Of a stretch of DNA of 64,000 nt, positions 47,304-58,445 are shown in pieces. The position numbers and the translations under genes are program-made. Under the pieces are notes generated by a model, which worked only from the letters and a program-made list of their open reading frames with translations, was not told the DNA's origin and did no database searches. How positions within the stretch are numbered: the stretch's first letter is position 1; every line of letters begins with the position of its first letter. This DNA is from Thinopyrum elongatum (taxonomy: Eukaryota > Streptophyta > Magnoliopsida > Poales > Poaceae). Location: positions 98,039,494-98,103,493 of the forward strand of contig CM022302.1 in assembly GCA_011799875.1 (NCBI GenBank), read 5' to 3'.

Positions 47304-49782
47304 CTATGCGAGAGAGGGAGGCACCCCGTCAGTGGGCGCTGGGCCTGAGGTGGTGCCGCTGGACACCCTGTCCTCCTGAGGTCCTTGGCGGAGCAGCTGC
47401 TTCTTCTTCTTGGGGACAGCATCAGGAGGGTAGACAGCGCCTTCATCGTCAGGGTTCTCGACCGCCGCAGCCTGGTAGGCGTGCTCGAGAGAGCACACCG
47501 CGTCCTTCTCCTCGCAGGCGACCATGATGACGCCGCAACTCCCTGGCATCTTGAGGACATTGTAACCATGATGAGTCACCGCCATGAACTTGGCCAGGGC
47601 CGGATACCCAAGGATGGCATTGTATGAAGGCGAATGTGGGCGACGTCGAAGTCGATGAGCTCGGTGCGGTAGTTGTCACGCTTGCCGAAGGTGACAGGGA
47701 GGCGGATCTGCCCTATCGGGGTGGTGGAGCCGTCGGTCACTCCTGAGAATGGCTTGGTAGGCTGCAGCTGGTCGTAGGGCACCTGGAGTCGGTCGAATGT
47801 CTCGACGGAGAGAACGTTGAGCCCCGGACCGCCATCGATGAGGGTATTGGTGACGAGCATGTTGCTGATGGTAGGCGAGCAGAGCATCGGGAGAGCGCCG
47901 GTAGTTGCCGCGCACTTGAGCTGGTCGGATGAGCTAAAGGTGATGGCGCACTTGGACCACCAGAGCGGACACGTTGCCTCGAGCTTGGGGAGGGCCGCGT
48001 TCACCTCACGGGCAAACTGCTTGAAGATGCGATGGGAGACAGGGGCCTGAGCGCCGCCCAGGATGCAGGCGATGGCACGAGGCTCCTGGAAGCCCCCAGC
48101 CCCCTCGTCCTGGTGATGGTCGTCATTCCTTCTTGGTGGTGGCGGCAACGGAGGAAGGCCAGCGTTGCCCTGAGGACGGTCCTCACGAGGCTGGTCCCTC
48201 CAGGGGCCCTCACGAGGCTGGCCCTGCCAGCGGTCCTCACGAGGCTGATCGCGCCATTCTTGGTGGGGGCCGCGGCCGTCCCAGCGTCCTCCACCTCGGC
48301 CTCCTCCGCGGCTGTAGCCTCGGTCGCCGTGCTCGGGGCGACGACCGAGGCGCCCGTCGCGAATGGCCCTGAGCTCCTGGCAGTCGTTGGTGTTGTGGTT
48401 GTGCACGTTGTGGAAGACGCAGAATGGGCGGCTGCCCTTGGATGACTCTGGGTGGTCGCAGCCGCGCTTCATCTCTGGTTCGGCCGCGAGCACGGCCGGT
48501 CCCTTGCTATTCACGTCCTTGGCCTTGGCCTTCTTGTCTTCTGGGTCAGCCCCTGGGAGCTCCAGGAGAGAGAGGCGACCTTCCTCAGCTCTCGCACACT
48601 TGGTTGCCATGTTGAACATCTCCAGAGCTGTGCACAGGTCTTCATGTATGGCGAGCTCCTCCTTCATCTTGACGTCGCGGACGCCATCAGTGAACGCCGA
48701 GATGATGGCCTCATCCGACACCTTGGGGATCTTGAGGCGGACATTGTTGAAGCGCTGGATGTACTTCTGCAAGGTCTCTCCTGGCTGCTGCTTGATGCGC
48801 CGCAGGTCACCCGCAGTCGGTGGACGGTCGCGAGTTCCCTGGAAGTTGGCGACGAAACGCTCTCGCATTTCATCCCAGGAGGAGATCGATCCCGCGGGCA
48901 GGTTCAGGAGCCACGAGCGCGCACCATCCTTGAGGGCCATGGGAAACCAATTCGCCATAACCTTCTCGTCGCCGTTGGCTGCCTTGATGCTCAGCTCATA
49001 GAGCTGCAGGAACTCGACAGGGTCGGGGGTGCCGTCGTAGCGCGGAGGTAGGTCGGGCTTGAACTTCCCCGGCCAGACAACGCTGCGAAGCTCCGGAGTG
49101 AACGTGCGGCAACCCGCTGTGGTCACGGGAGCCCATCGTGGAGGTGAAGCCTAGTCTTGGTGCTCGTGCGCCACCGCTGCAGGCGACGCGCGGTCTTGAC
49201 GTGGCGGTGCTGGGAGTGCACGAGCATCTTCTTGCGGCCGCTGCACCACCTGCCAGCTTTTGTCTTCACGCGCCGGCGCCCTGCGCGGCGGGTCGTGCCG
49301 CGAGGCCTCGCGCCTTGGCTCGAGGGCAACGTCTTGACGGGGAGGTGGAGGAGGTGCTCCGTGGGCTACATCACCCGCAGCAGGCGGCGGGTGAGGCAGC
49401 GAGCGAGACGGTGCAGGAGAGTCTCCGGCGGCGCGACAAGCTCGGTGATGCGGTCCAACCAGTCTTCGTAGAGGTCGCCAACGGGGCGGTAGCGCAGGAG
49501 CTCGCGTGCCATGAGCAATGCAGCCTGCGCGTTCGCCAGCCCGCAATGAGCATGAGACGACAAACCAGCCGGAGTCAGCGACGGGGTGGCGGTGCGTCCA
49601 TCCTGCCGCACAGAAGGGTGCAACGACGAAGCTTGCTGCTCGTGCCCCGCGGGGCCGGTGGCGGCGTTCGCCACTGGAGACGGGGGACGGCGAGGGCAGC
49701 CGTCACCCACCAGCGCCGTCTGAGCAACGCGGGCGGCGAGGGCGGCCCGGCGCTCAGCACGAGCTCGACGAGCGTCAGCCAT
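47304..49782 (-). pseudogene. Z gag and protease
   Basis: The ATG at 49782 (MADARRARAERRAALAARV) opens an Ala/Arg-rich helical N-terminus. A stop near 49366 and a frame change near 49120 follow. Then 516 codons run open, with the capsid-like region GARSWLLNLPAGSISSWDEM, a CX2HX4HX4C knuckle (CVFHNVHNHNTNDC), an Arg/Gly/Trp-rich repeat region with repeated QPRED motifs, and the protease TLIDGGPGLNVLS. A frameshift near 47590 shifts the last part (KFMAVTHHGYN), which ends at 47304. Confidence 0.85.
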
Positions 49783-49834
49783 GGAAGCGGTGGGGCGATG
49801 GTGGATCGACCGGCGGAAGAGAGGCTCCGACGCA

Positions 49835-49854
49835 CCCCTACCTGGCGCGCCAAA
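49835..49854 (-). other. Z primer-binding site
   Basis: The minus strand reads TTTGGCGCGCCAGGTAGGGG directly after the 5' LTR end. It is nearly identical to the X site. Confidence 0.85.
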
Positions 49855-50753
49855 TGTCGGATTTTGGGTTCCGCAAACCCTTGAGAGGTTCGAACTCTGG
49901 GGTGCGTGCGAAGAACTCGTCCTCCCCAGTCTGCCTACTCGCTAATCTCACAGCCTAGCTCGACGAACTGTAAGGAAAAGAGACACAGCAGTTTACCCAG
50001 GTTTGGGCCACCTTGCGGTGTAAAACCCTACTCCTGCTTTGTGGTGGATTGGCCTCGAGGGGCTAAGGAAGAACTAGTACTGTGGCGAACAACCTCAGGA
50101 GGAGAGGTGTTCTTGAGCTCGAGTGAGCTGGTGAGTGTGTGGGTGATCTGAGTGATCTGTCGACCCGATCCCCTCTCTACGGTGGTGGCTAAGTCCTATT
50201 TATAGTGGACTTGGTCCTCTTCCCAAATGAAAGGCGGGAAGGGATCCCACAACGGCGAAATTTGAAGGGAGACAGCTAGTACATGCTATCCTGACAAAAG
50301 TAGTCTTCGCCTACAAAAGCCTCTGGTCGTTACGCCGTGGTGGGCTCGGTAATGACCTCTGTCCTGCCGTCCTGGCGGTCTTGGTCTTGTTGCATGGGAA
50401 TGGAAACCTTTGGCTGATTCCTCGGGACTCCGCACCTGCGCTTGCCTCTTTAGCACCGAAGAGGAAACTGGTACACTGCGCCCGCTGGCGCCCGCCTGGC
50501 CTTGGTCGTCATGGCTCACGTCATCCGGACCTCACGAGGTGAGGCTTGCATAGAGATCTCCGCTCCTTGGGAGCCAGCCTGAGGAGGCCACTCCTCGTGG
50601 AGGTCTTGGTGTCATCCGCCTCGTGAGTCTTGGCCCCTCGCGAGGGTCTTGAGTTGTTGTCGCTGAAGCTGGGCCGTACCAGGCCGTCGTTGGAGCCACG
50701 CCGTGGGCTGCAGGCAGGCAAGTCTGGGTACCCCCGTTCCCAGAATGCCGACA
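49855..50753 (-). repeat. Z 5' LTR
   Basis: 899 bp, about 38 substitutions from 43454-44352. The minus-strand TATAAATA is at 50197-50204. Confidence 0.95.
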
Positions 50754-52389
50754 GTATGAGGCCCTGCTCCATGGTCTTCGGATGGCCAAAGAGATGAACT
50801 TAAGCCGAGTGAGATGCTTTGGCGACTCAGATTTGGTGGCTCAGCAAGTCTCAGGAACTTGGGATTCTAAGGACCCGCTCATGGCGGCTTATCGCCGGAT
50901 GGTTGACAGTATTGCTGGTCATTTTAAGGGTTACCAAGTGGAACATGTTGATCGCAGAAAGAATGAGGCGGCCGATGCTTTAAGCCGGCTGGGGTCTCAG
51001 TGTAAGCCGGTACCACCAAATGTTTTTCTTGATATATTGGATAACCCTTCTGTTAAGCTACCAATAGAGGAGGATCTTGCAATTCCTAACCCGGAGGCAC
51101 AGTTGGTGGCGGCTCTTCATGCTATTCCTGATTGGACGGTGCCGTACTTGGCTTATATGACCCGGGGCGAGTTACCCGAGGATGAAACTGAGGCCAGACA
51201 GATAACCCGGCGGTCTAAATCTATGACCATTGTCAACGGCGAGTTGCACCGATGCAGTGTCACAGGTGTGTTCCAGCGATGTATTTCTCCTGAGGAAGGC
51301 CATGAGATTCTAAGGGAGATCCATGAAGGTGATTGTGGTCATCACGTCGGCTCTAAATCTCTAGTTGCTAAAGCCTTTCGACACGGTTTTTATTGGTTGA
51401 TGGCTCATGATGACGCAGAAGATCTGGTTAGCAAGTGTGACGGCTGCCAGAAGTTTTCTAAACGAGCTCACGTGCCGGCTCAAGAATTGAGGATGATTCC
51501 AATTACTTGGCCGTTTGTAGTCTGGGGGCTAGATATGGTTAGACCTTTCAAGAGGTCCAAGGACAAAAAGACCCACCTGGTGGCGGTTGACAAGTTTACC
51601 AAGTGGGTTGAGGCAGAGCCAGTCAGCAAGTGTGATGCGGCAACGGCGGTTCAATTCATTAAGAAGGTGATCTTCTGTTTTGGTTACCCTCACAACATCA
51701 TCACTGATAATGGCACTAATCTATCCAAAGGTGTTATGAAAGAGTTCTGTCAACGAGAGCATATTCGTCTTCATGTCTCGTCAGTAGCTCACCCCCAATC
51801 CAATGGTCAAGCTGAAAGGGCCAATCAAGAAATTTTGAGAGGAATCACACCCTGGCTTATGGTCCCTTTGCAAAGGACGCCGGGTTGTTGGGTTGAAGAG
51901 TTACCCTCAGTGCTTTGGAGTATCAATACTACCCCCACCAGATCAATGGGTTACACGCCCTTCTTCATGGTCTACGGGGCCGAGGCGGTTCTTCCAAGTG
52001 ACATCCGTCATGATTCGCCCCGCGTGGCGGCTTATGTTGAAGCGGATAATGAAAAGGCACGTCAGGATGCTCTTGACATGTTGGATGAGGAGCGTGACCT
52101 GGCGGCGGCTCGTTCGGCGATATATCAGCAAGATCTGCGTCGCTATCATAGCCGCCGAGTTAAGACCTGGACCTTTCAAGAAGGCGACTTGGTGCTCCGG
52201 CTCATCCAAGATCAAACAGACGTGCATAAGTTATCCCCACCTTGGGAAGGACCTTTTGTGGTCAGCAAGAACCTGAACAACGGGTCATACTACCTCATTG
52301 ATATTCGAGACCATAAGGATTCACGCACATCGGAGGAGGAGACCCGCCGGCATTGGAACATTGCTCATCTCCGGCCTTACTACACTTGA
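50754..52389 (+). pseudogene. E2 aRNH C-terminal part and integrase (535-codon open frame)
   Basis: After Z, the frame from 50782 (MAKEMNLSRVRC) is open to the natural stop at 52389. It has FGDSDLV and NEAADALS of the second RNase H, the zinc domain (HEGDCGHH to CDGCQKF) and the integrase core: GLDMVRPF (Arg for Gly), TDNGTNL, HPQSNGQAERAN. It ends at PYYT. This segment alone has no premature stop, but it is severed from RT by Z, so it cannot be expressed from the polyprotein. Confidence 0.92.
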
Positions 52390-52525
52390 GCCACCGGTTC
52401 TTTTGATGTACATATTTTCATCCATGTATATATTATGATCAATATAATAAAGCCGGCACCCCTGATATATTAAGGGCCTCTGTCATTTCACTTCTAAATA
52501 TCTGAGTCTTTATTTATTCATAAGG

Positions 52526-52975
52526 CCACTTGGGGGCGACCTGCTCAATGAGCAGAGCCTTGATTACCCTCTTGGTCAGGCTTACATGCCTTCTCGCGGG
52601 TCATTTGGGGGCTACCTGCTCAATGAGCAGAGCCTTGATTACCCTCTTGATCAGGCTTACATGCCTTTTCGCAGGTCACTTGGGGGCTACCTGCTCAGTG
52701 AGCAGAGCCTTGATTACCCTCTTGATCCGGCTTACATGCCGACCCTTTGGTCACTTGGGGGCGACCTGCTCAATGAGCAGAGCCTTGATTACCCTCTTGA
52801 TCCGGCTTACATGCCGACCCTTTGGTCACTTGGGGGCGACCTGCTCAATGAGCAGAGCCTTGATTACCCTCTTGATCCGGCTTACATACCGACCCTTTGG
52901 TCACTTGGGGGCTTCCTGCTCAATGAGTATAGCTATGCTTACCCTTTTGATCGACTTCCATGCCAGGTGTAAACA
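52526..52975. repeat. 75-bp tandem array of E2 (six units)
   Basis: TGGGGGC recurs exactly every 75 bp at 52531, 52606, 52681, 52756, 52831 and 52906. Each unit includes CTGCTCAATGAGCAG, a palindrome around one base. E1 has five units, so copy number has changed between copies. Confidence 0.95.
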
Positions 52976-53934
52976 CCAAATTACGGGTTAACCGGCCTGT
53001 ATGTCCTTGTTACTCCGCCCAGGTAATCCTGGAATGAGTTGCCGTACTTTTGAGAGTCAATCTTTTAAATAAGACCCTGAACTTGTTAAAGTTAAAATGG
53101 CGGTTTGTCATGTGAGGGCCGGCTTACAGGTGTGCTGGAAATAACTCCGTGGCTGTGCGGCCCATGAAAGCACTTGATGTTTTAGGCTTGGCAGCCTATG
53201 AAAGCCTTGTTTTTTCTGATTTGAGGTTTTTTTTTCCTGAGAATTTTGGATTGATATATCCTTCTTCTATATTAATATATGGTTTTCACAATTCAGGCCA
53301 TGTAGCCATGATTCTATGACTCATATTTGAGCATGTGGGGTTTATAACCCGCCCTGATAAGCAGACTTTCAGTCGCCAGGATGATTTGCCTTGAATAAAT
53401 TCAAGTCATGATTTTTTCATATTTACGGGTTAAAACCCATGCTGGATTACAATCCTTACAGCATCATCATGATATCAGTCTACAGGTATGACTTTTCATA
53501 TTTGAATAAATATTTCGGGTTTTTTCTAACCCGCCCTGGTTATAGACTTTAAGTCGCCAGAGCATATTATATTGGAAATTATGACCCGCCCTGGCTTAAA
53601 CCGCCAGGGTGTATGTTGTGTACCATGTGTGCAGGAACATTAAAAAACAATATGATATTCCCTGCAAGCTCATCAGTGGTACATAAGATATTTCATCAGC
53701 AGTTTTAAGGCTAAACATGCACGATGGCATGGCAGATCATTGTTTCAACTAGCCTATTACAAGGCTTTCCGAAGCCCAAATGATTAAGAAGTTTTTCAAA
53801 AGAAGAAGCACCACGCCGCGGTCTGAGAGCCGCCCTTTAGATCAGTTGTGTGGATCTTGGCGAGTTGAAGACTCCGGGTTACCCTGCGCCGGTTCTTCTT
53901 CTTCTTCCTCCATAGTCTGGAAGTTAGATGATGT
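52976..53934. other. E2 spacer between converging genes
   Basis: The counterpart of 2713-3584 in E1, without a supported ORF. CCCTGGC and GCCAGGG inverted repeats occur near 53588-53608, and related motifs near 53365 and 53540. These would fall in the 3' ends of both the sense RNA and the antisense RNA. Confidence 0.6.
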
Positions 53935-56900
53935 TCAGTCAATGCCAGTTAAAGCTTGCAATACAGCTTCATCGTCTATAAGGGTGGACGGATCGACATC
54001 GGGAGCAAAAGTGTGCTTACGTATTGGAGGAATGAGCTCTACAATCTCATAAGCCGGCGCTTTCACTTTTGCGTTCTCTTTTGTATAAGCCGCCTGATAC
54101 TTAGACAAATCTGTCTCCTCGGCCAATTGGCTGGCCAGAGGGTGCATCTCTCTTACACATTTGGTAAAGTCGCTGGCATCGAAGGGGGACCCATCTTCTT
54201 TGAAACTCAGACAGCCAGTTGCCATCTCCTCCGGGTCTAACTCCGCTTGCCATGCTTTGGCCCGACTCAAAGCAGTGATAGCACCAGCTCGGGCTGAGGA
54301 TCGCTTAATTTCTTCAATTCTATTGGGCATGACAGATAGCTTGTCCAATACATCCCTGATGAGTGAAGGTGGCTGCTTATTGTGCGAGATGGCCGCTATG
54401 GTTCGTTGTGTGCCTGTATACAGCTGTTCCACCAAAGTATAAACCGCCTTCAGCTTCACCAACATGTCTTGGCCAAGGTTGGCACTCCTGGGGCCTGTTG
54501 AATAAGTGCACACATAAGTCGCCGGACGGATTAAGGGTAAAAATTGGAAGTGGTTGAAACATCTTGAATTACTTACCAAAGATAGCAGCTGTCATCTGGG
54601 ATACATGGCATTTTAAGCCGGTCAGTTCTGCAGCCGGCTCCTTCAAAGAAGCTTTGGCAGTTTCTGCTCTTTGTACCAAGGTGTCTTTCTCCTTATCCCA
54701 GGCGGTTCGTTCTGTGGAAAATCCAGTTTTGAGCTTCTCGCTCTCTTCAAGGCTAAGCTTCAGCTTGGAGTCAGCTTCGCGTGTTTCAGCCTCTTGCTGC
54801 TCAAGCCTGGTCTTTAAATCGATCACCTGGGATTCAGCCTGAGTTAAAGCCTCCTGCAAGTAAGAGTTAAATAAGTTATAAACATATTTGCCAGGACACA
54901 ATCTACAGACAAGTCTCAAGTACGTTGCAAGCAAAGCACTTGACACTTGGGGGCTAATGTATGCGGAAGTTCTTTTTTCGCATTTGTATTTTTTGATCCG
55001 GCTCATCTTTATCAAAATAAGCCGGCCCATGAGGGCTATGGTCTGGAGTTCTTTCAAAATGATGGTAATGATCCGGCTCATCTTTATCAAGATAAGCCGG
55101 TCCATGAGGGCTACGACTTTAAAGCTTGCAGAAATATATAGACAAGTCTTAACCCTACTCAAAAGTATTTTTTCCTATGGATAAGACTTGGGGGCTGGGT
55201 GACTATATATGCAAAGGAAACAGATGTCCATACCTCATATTTCTGGCGCAGTTTCTTGACCAAATCTGCCTCCAGATCATGACCAGTGTGCAGCTGGCTC
55301 AGATAACCTGAGTATAGTTCGTTGACGCCCAAGTGTGAGTACTTTGCAACATCAAACCTGGCCTTGCTCTTTTCAATTAACTCTTCTTTGGCAGAGTGCT
55401 TGGCTAGGATGGTGGGGTTCCCAGGCGTAGTGTAGCCAGTGCTAGTAATGATAACATCCTCCGCAGCTTGTTGTGAAGAAGGTTCGTCAGCAGGTTTTAT
55501 GGGACTGGACGGCTTAGCGCTGGATGGGTCAACACCCATTGGATCCACCGTGACGTCATGAGTCTCTGGTGGTGGGTCATCAGCGGCAGCCTCAGGAGTC
55601 TGATGGGAAGCTTCAGATATAGCTTGTTTCTCCGGCTCAGCAACCTTGGGGTCTTCGGTCGGCTTATTTACCTTCAGCTTCTTGCTAGGCTTGGCTATAC
55701 TGCTGAAAGTGAGACATATAAGGATGTCAACATATGAGTATACAAGTGTTAAAGCAAAGAAATTTAATATTCTCACCCAGGAGCAAGTTTGAAGGGAGGA
55801 ATCTGGGTTCCAGTAGAGTCGCCAGAGGACGAATGAGAAGTTCCCTGATAATTTGAGTCGGATGAATTAAGTGGCTGATGGATAAGACCCGCCTTAGGAA
55901 AGGACAAGGTTGAATTCTGTGGCACCTCATTTCGGCGTTTTCAAGGAACCGGCGTGTTGGGTAAGCCGGAAGAAAGATTTCCACAGCCGTTGTTCCGGGT
56001 TGTGCGTCGAGCTTCGTGCTGTTGTTTCTTCAAAATAAAGTTTGGATCCAAGTAAGCTAAAGGGTGAGAAAACCTTACTTTCCGGCTCACTTGTCGAACT
56101 TTCTGTCTTGGCAAAGGCTCTGAGTCGGAGGAAAGGATAGTTACCTCTTCACTGTCTGTGTGGCTGGCCTTCGCGTCGTCCTGATAGCAATCAGTGTCAA
56201 TAAGATGTACAAAAAAGGAGCCAAGAGAATCAAGTTCTACCTCCGACTCATCGTCGTTCAGTGTAAATAATTCCGTTGTGTCTGTTTTCTTCTTGGCGGG
56301 CCTCTTGGGAGCCTTGCTCTTTACTCTGGCCTTTTTGGCCGGCTTGTCCTGAAGTTTCTTATTCCAGAAAGGATCATCGGCCTGAGGAAAGCAAGTAATA
56401 GTAAGAAGGCAATATATGAGAAGGAAGGATAAGATAACAATGAGCTTGAAATACTTATAGCCGGAGCCGGGTTAAGGGTGCAAAAGGGGTTCAGCCCCGT
56501 CTTGCTGCAGTTGTCTAAGCTCTCATTGAGCAGCGTTTTGGTCATCTCATTGATCTCTTTATCATTCAGACGTATTTGGCAGTGACGCTGTGGGTCTTTG
56601 GTGTCGCCAGTATACTCGCACATTAAGCCGGGGCAGCGGCTCAAAGGCATGATCCTCCAGGCAACCCAGCATCGGACCAAATCGTTGCCAGTTAAGCCGT
56701 TGGCCATTTAGGCTCTTACTTTGCTAAAGGTGGATGCATATTTGGCCCGTTCAGCGGCACTGATCTGGTCCGGAAGTGGATGTCTTGGGTTAAGCCGGCG
56801 GTCGCGGAAACCCGGCAGAGGATTCTCACCCGCCGGAGAGGTGTCTTGGCAGTAGAACTAAGTCTGGTTCCAGTCTTTGGGGTGACTGGGAAGTGTGGCC

Positions 56901-57352
56901 GCGGGAAAGACAACATCTTTTCGTCTTTGGATAGAAATCCTGCCAAGCTTAAGACTGGGTCCGTCGGTCATTTCTGTTTGATGGTTCAAATAGTAAAACT
57001 CTCTAAAAAGGTCAACAGTGGGCTCCTCCTGAAGGTACACTTCGCAAAAGACTTGGAAATTGCAGATGTTGGAGACTGAATTGGGTCCGATATCTTGTGG
57101 ATGAAGTTGATAAAAATGCAGAACGTCGTGGAAGAACTTTGAGCCGGGTGGAGAGAAACCCCGGATCATATGATCAGCAAAAACCACGACTTCACCATCC
57201 TTTGGATCAGGTCTTATTTCTGTCCCTGGGGCCCGCCAGTGGATAACTTCTTTGGCTGACAAAACGCCCACTTGAACATATTCCTTTAGAGCTTGTTCCG
57301 TAATAGTGGAAGCGACCCAATCACATGAGGTGGTTTTCTTAGTCATTTTGGC
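53935..57352 (-). pseudogene. E2 antisense gene: gypsy-type-transposase-like plus coiled coil, six exons
   Basis: The ATG at 57346 follows a splice acceptor (TTTTAG, exon from 57352). Exon 2 (57352 to ~56455) resembles the plant 'putative gypsy type transposon' family: MIRGFSPPGSKFFHDVLHF, then an LTGNDLVRCWVAWRI region. It has in-frame stops at 56858 and ~56708. Further exons inferred from GT/AG and coding continuity are 56381-55777 (Lys-rich, then acidic; one TGA), 55702-55234 (Pro/Ser-rich), 54853-54577 (coiled coil, LKTRLEQQEAETREAD) and 54494-53935 (terminal). The 82-bp last intron has GTAAGT and CAACAG. E1 retains the last two exons. The junction of exons 2 and 3 is out of phase as I read it, so that donor is uncertain. 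Confidence 0.75.
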
Positions 57353-58157
57353 CTAAAAGGGGGAATAACGGCGGGTCAAATTTGAGATAATAAGCCGCTC
57401 GATGGTTACAAGAAGGTGAATATACTATGCAGGTCTGGTTCATATACGGACAGATTATTATGAGAAAAGAAATAATACGGACAAATCAACAAAAAGCACA
57501 GTTGGGTGATATTAACATCAGACGGATGCAACTGATTTGAGTATTTCATGAATAAGCCGGCTGGTGTTTGGCGGGTCGTAAAGTAATATTTTTAAGCCGC
57601 CCACACAGTTTTGTTTGTGCTGGATTTACGGATCTGAGTTTGAGGAAAATTTCACTAAGTGTTGGACAAACAGGTTTCACGAGTGGTGGATTATATTTAC
57701 GGATCTGCAACAGTTCAGAAAAGGAGAACAATTGCTAAACCTAAATATGACAGTGGAAGAACACACAAGCTGGGTTTAAATCTCAGGAAGATAGGATGCA
57801 TCTACGATTGGAAACGGATGCTAAAAATGCTACCGCGCAACTTCCCTACTATTTTTTCGATCGAAGGGAGCATTAGCGAAGAGGACTACGATGAACGCCG
57901 ATGAACGCTGACGAACAGAGGAAACCCTAATGCAGATGCGAATTAGAGAGAGGGGAGTACCTGGCGATGCAGATGATCAGCGGAGGAGCGCCACCGTTCT
58001 CTGGATACGATCAGGTTGATGCAGCGGCCTGGGTCGGAGTTGTTGAAGAAGGTCGATGGAGGCGGCGGAGCTCTGGAAGCTTCGGGCGTCGCGAGGAAGA
58101 AGAAGAGGCAGAGGCAGGGGTAAAAGGTGAAAAAGGGGGTCCCTGTCCCTATTTATA
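57353..58157 (-). promoter_or_regulatory. E2 antisense promoter, leader exon and leader intron
   Basis: On the minus strand TATAAATA (58150-58157) lies about 290 bp inside the 3' LTR. A C/T-rich leader exon (about 58125-57961) with CTTCTTCTTCCTC follows. It ends CCAG at a GTACTC donor (57960), and the leader intron ends TTTTAG at 57353, six bases before the antisense ATG. This is ordinary plant gene architecture, on the strand opposite to gag-pol. Confidence 0.6.
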
Positions 58158-58445
58158 AGGAAATGATGAGATGGCAATCATGGAAATCGAGGAGGTGAAA
58201 ATGATTAAGTGGCTATATGGACGCCTCGATTCTCGGGAAGCTTATTAAGGATAAAGATTCGATGAAGATATCCCGGGTCTTGTGTGGAATTAATGTGCGG
58301 GACGTCATGGCGGGTTATAACAATCCTGTTTACACAATGTCATGGCGGGTTATGGCGGACGGTATGAGAAGTTCATACTGGAGCATTTTTGCTTGAGTTC
58401 GAATGAAGATTGATGTGAACAAGTTCAAATCAACCTGGGGCCTAA
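58158..58445. other. E2 sequence between antisense promoter and 3' LTR
   Basis: It contains two direct copies of ATGGCGGGTTAT (near 58308 and 58341), with no ORF. The bases next to the LTR (CAACCTGGGGCCTAA) could hold a weak polypurine tract. Confidence 0.45.

Larger units (their letters stand above)
43454..50753 (-). mobile_element. Z: non-autonomous gypsy-type retrotransposon carrying a B3-like gene
   Basis: 7,300 bp with 899-bp LTRs at both ends. It is flanked by perfect GTATG duplications (43449-43453, 50754-50758) inside E2's aRNH codons; E1 shows the intact target. LTRs differ at about 38 sites (4.2%). On the minus strand: 5' LTR (49855-50753), PBS, gag, protease, a truncated RT without the catalytic motif, a repeat-bearing spacer, then an opposite-strand B3-like ORF, a polypurine tract (CCCGGGGGCTAC) and the 3' LTR (43454-44352). 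No RNase H or integrase is present, so movement needed another element's enzymes. X shares its PBS type and gag style. Confidence 0.95.
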
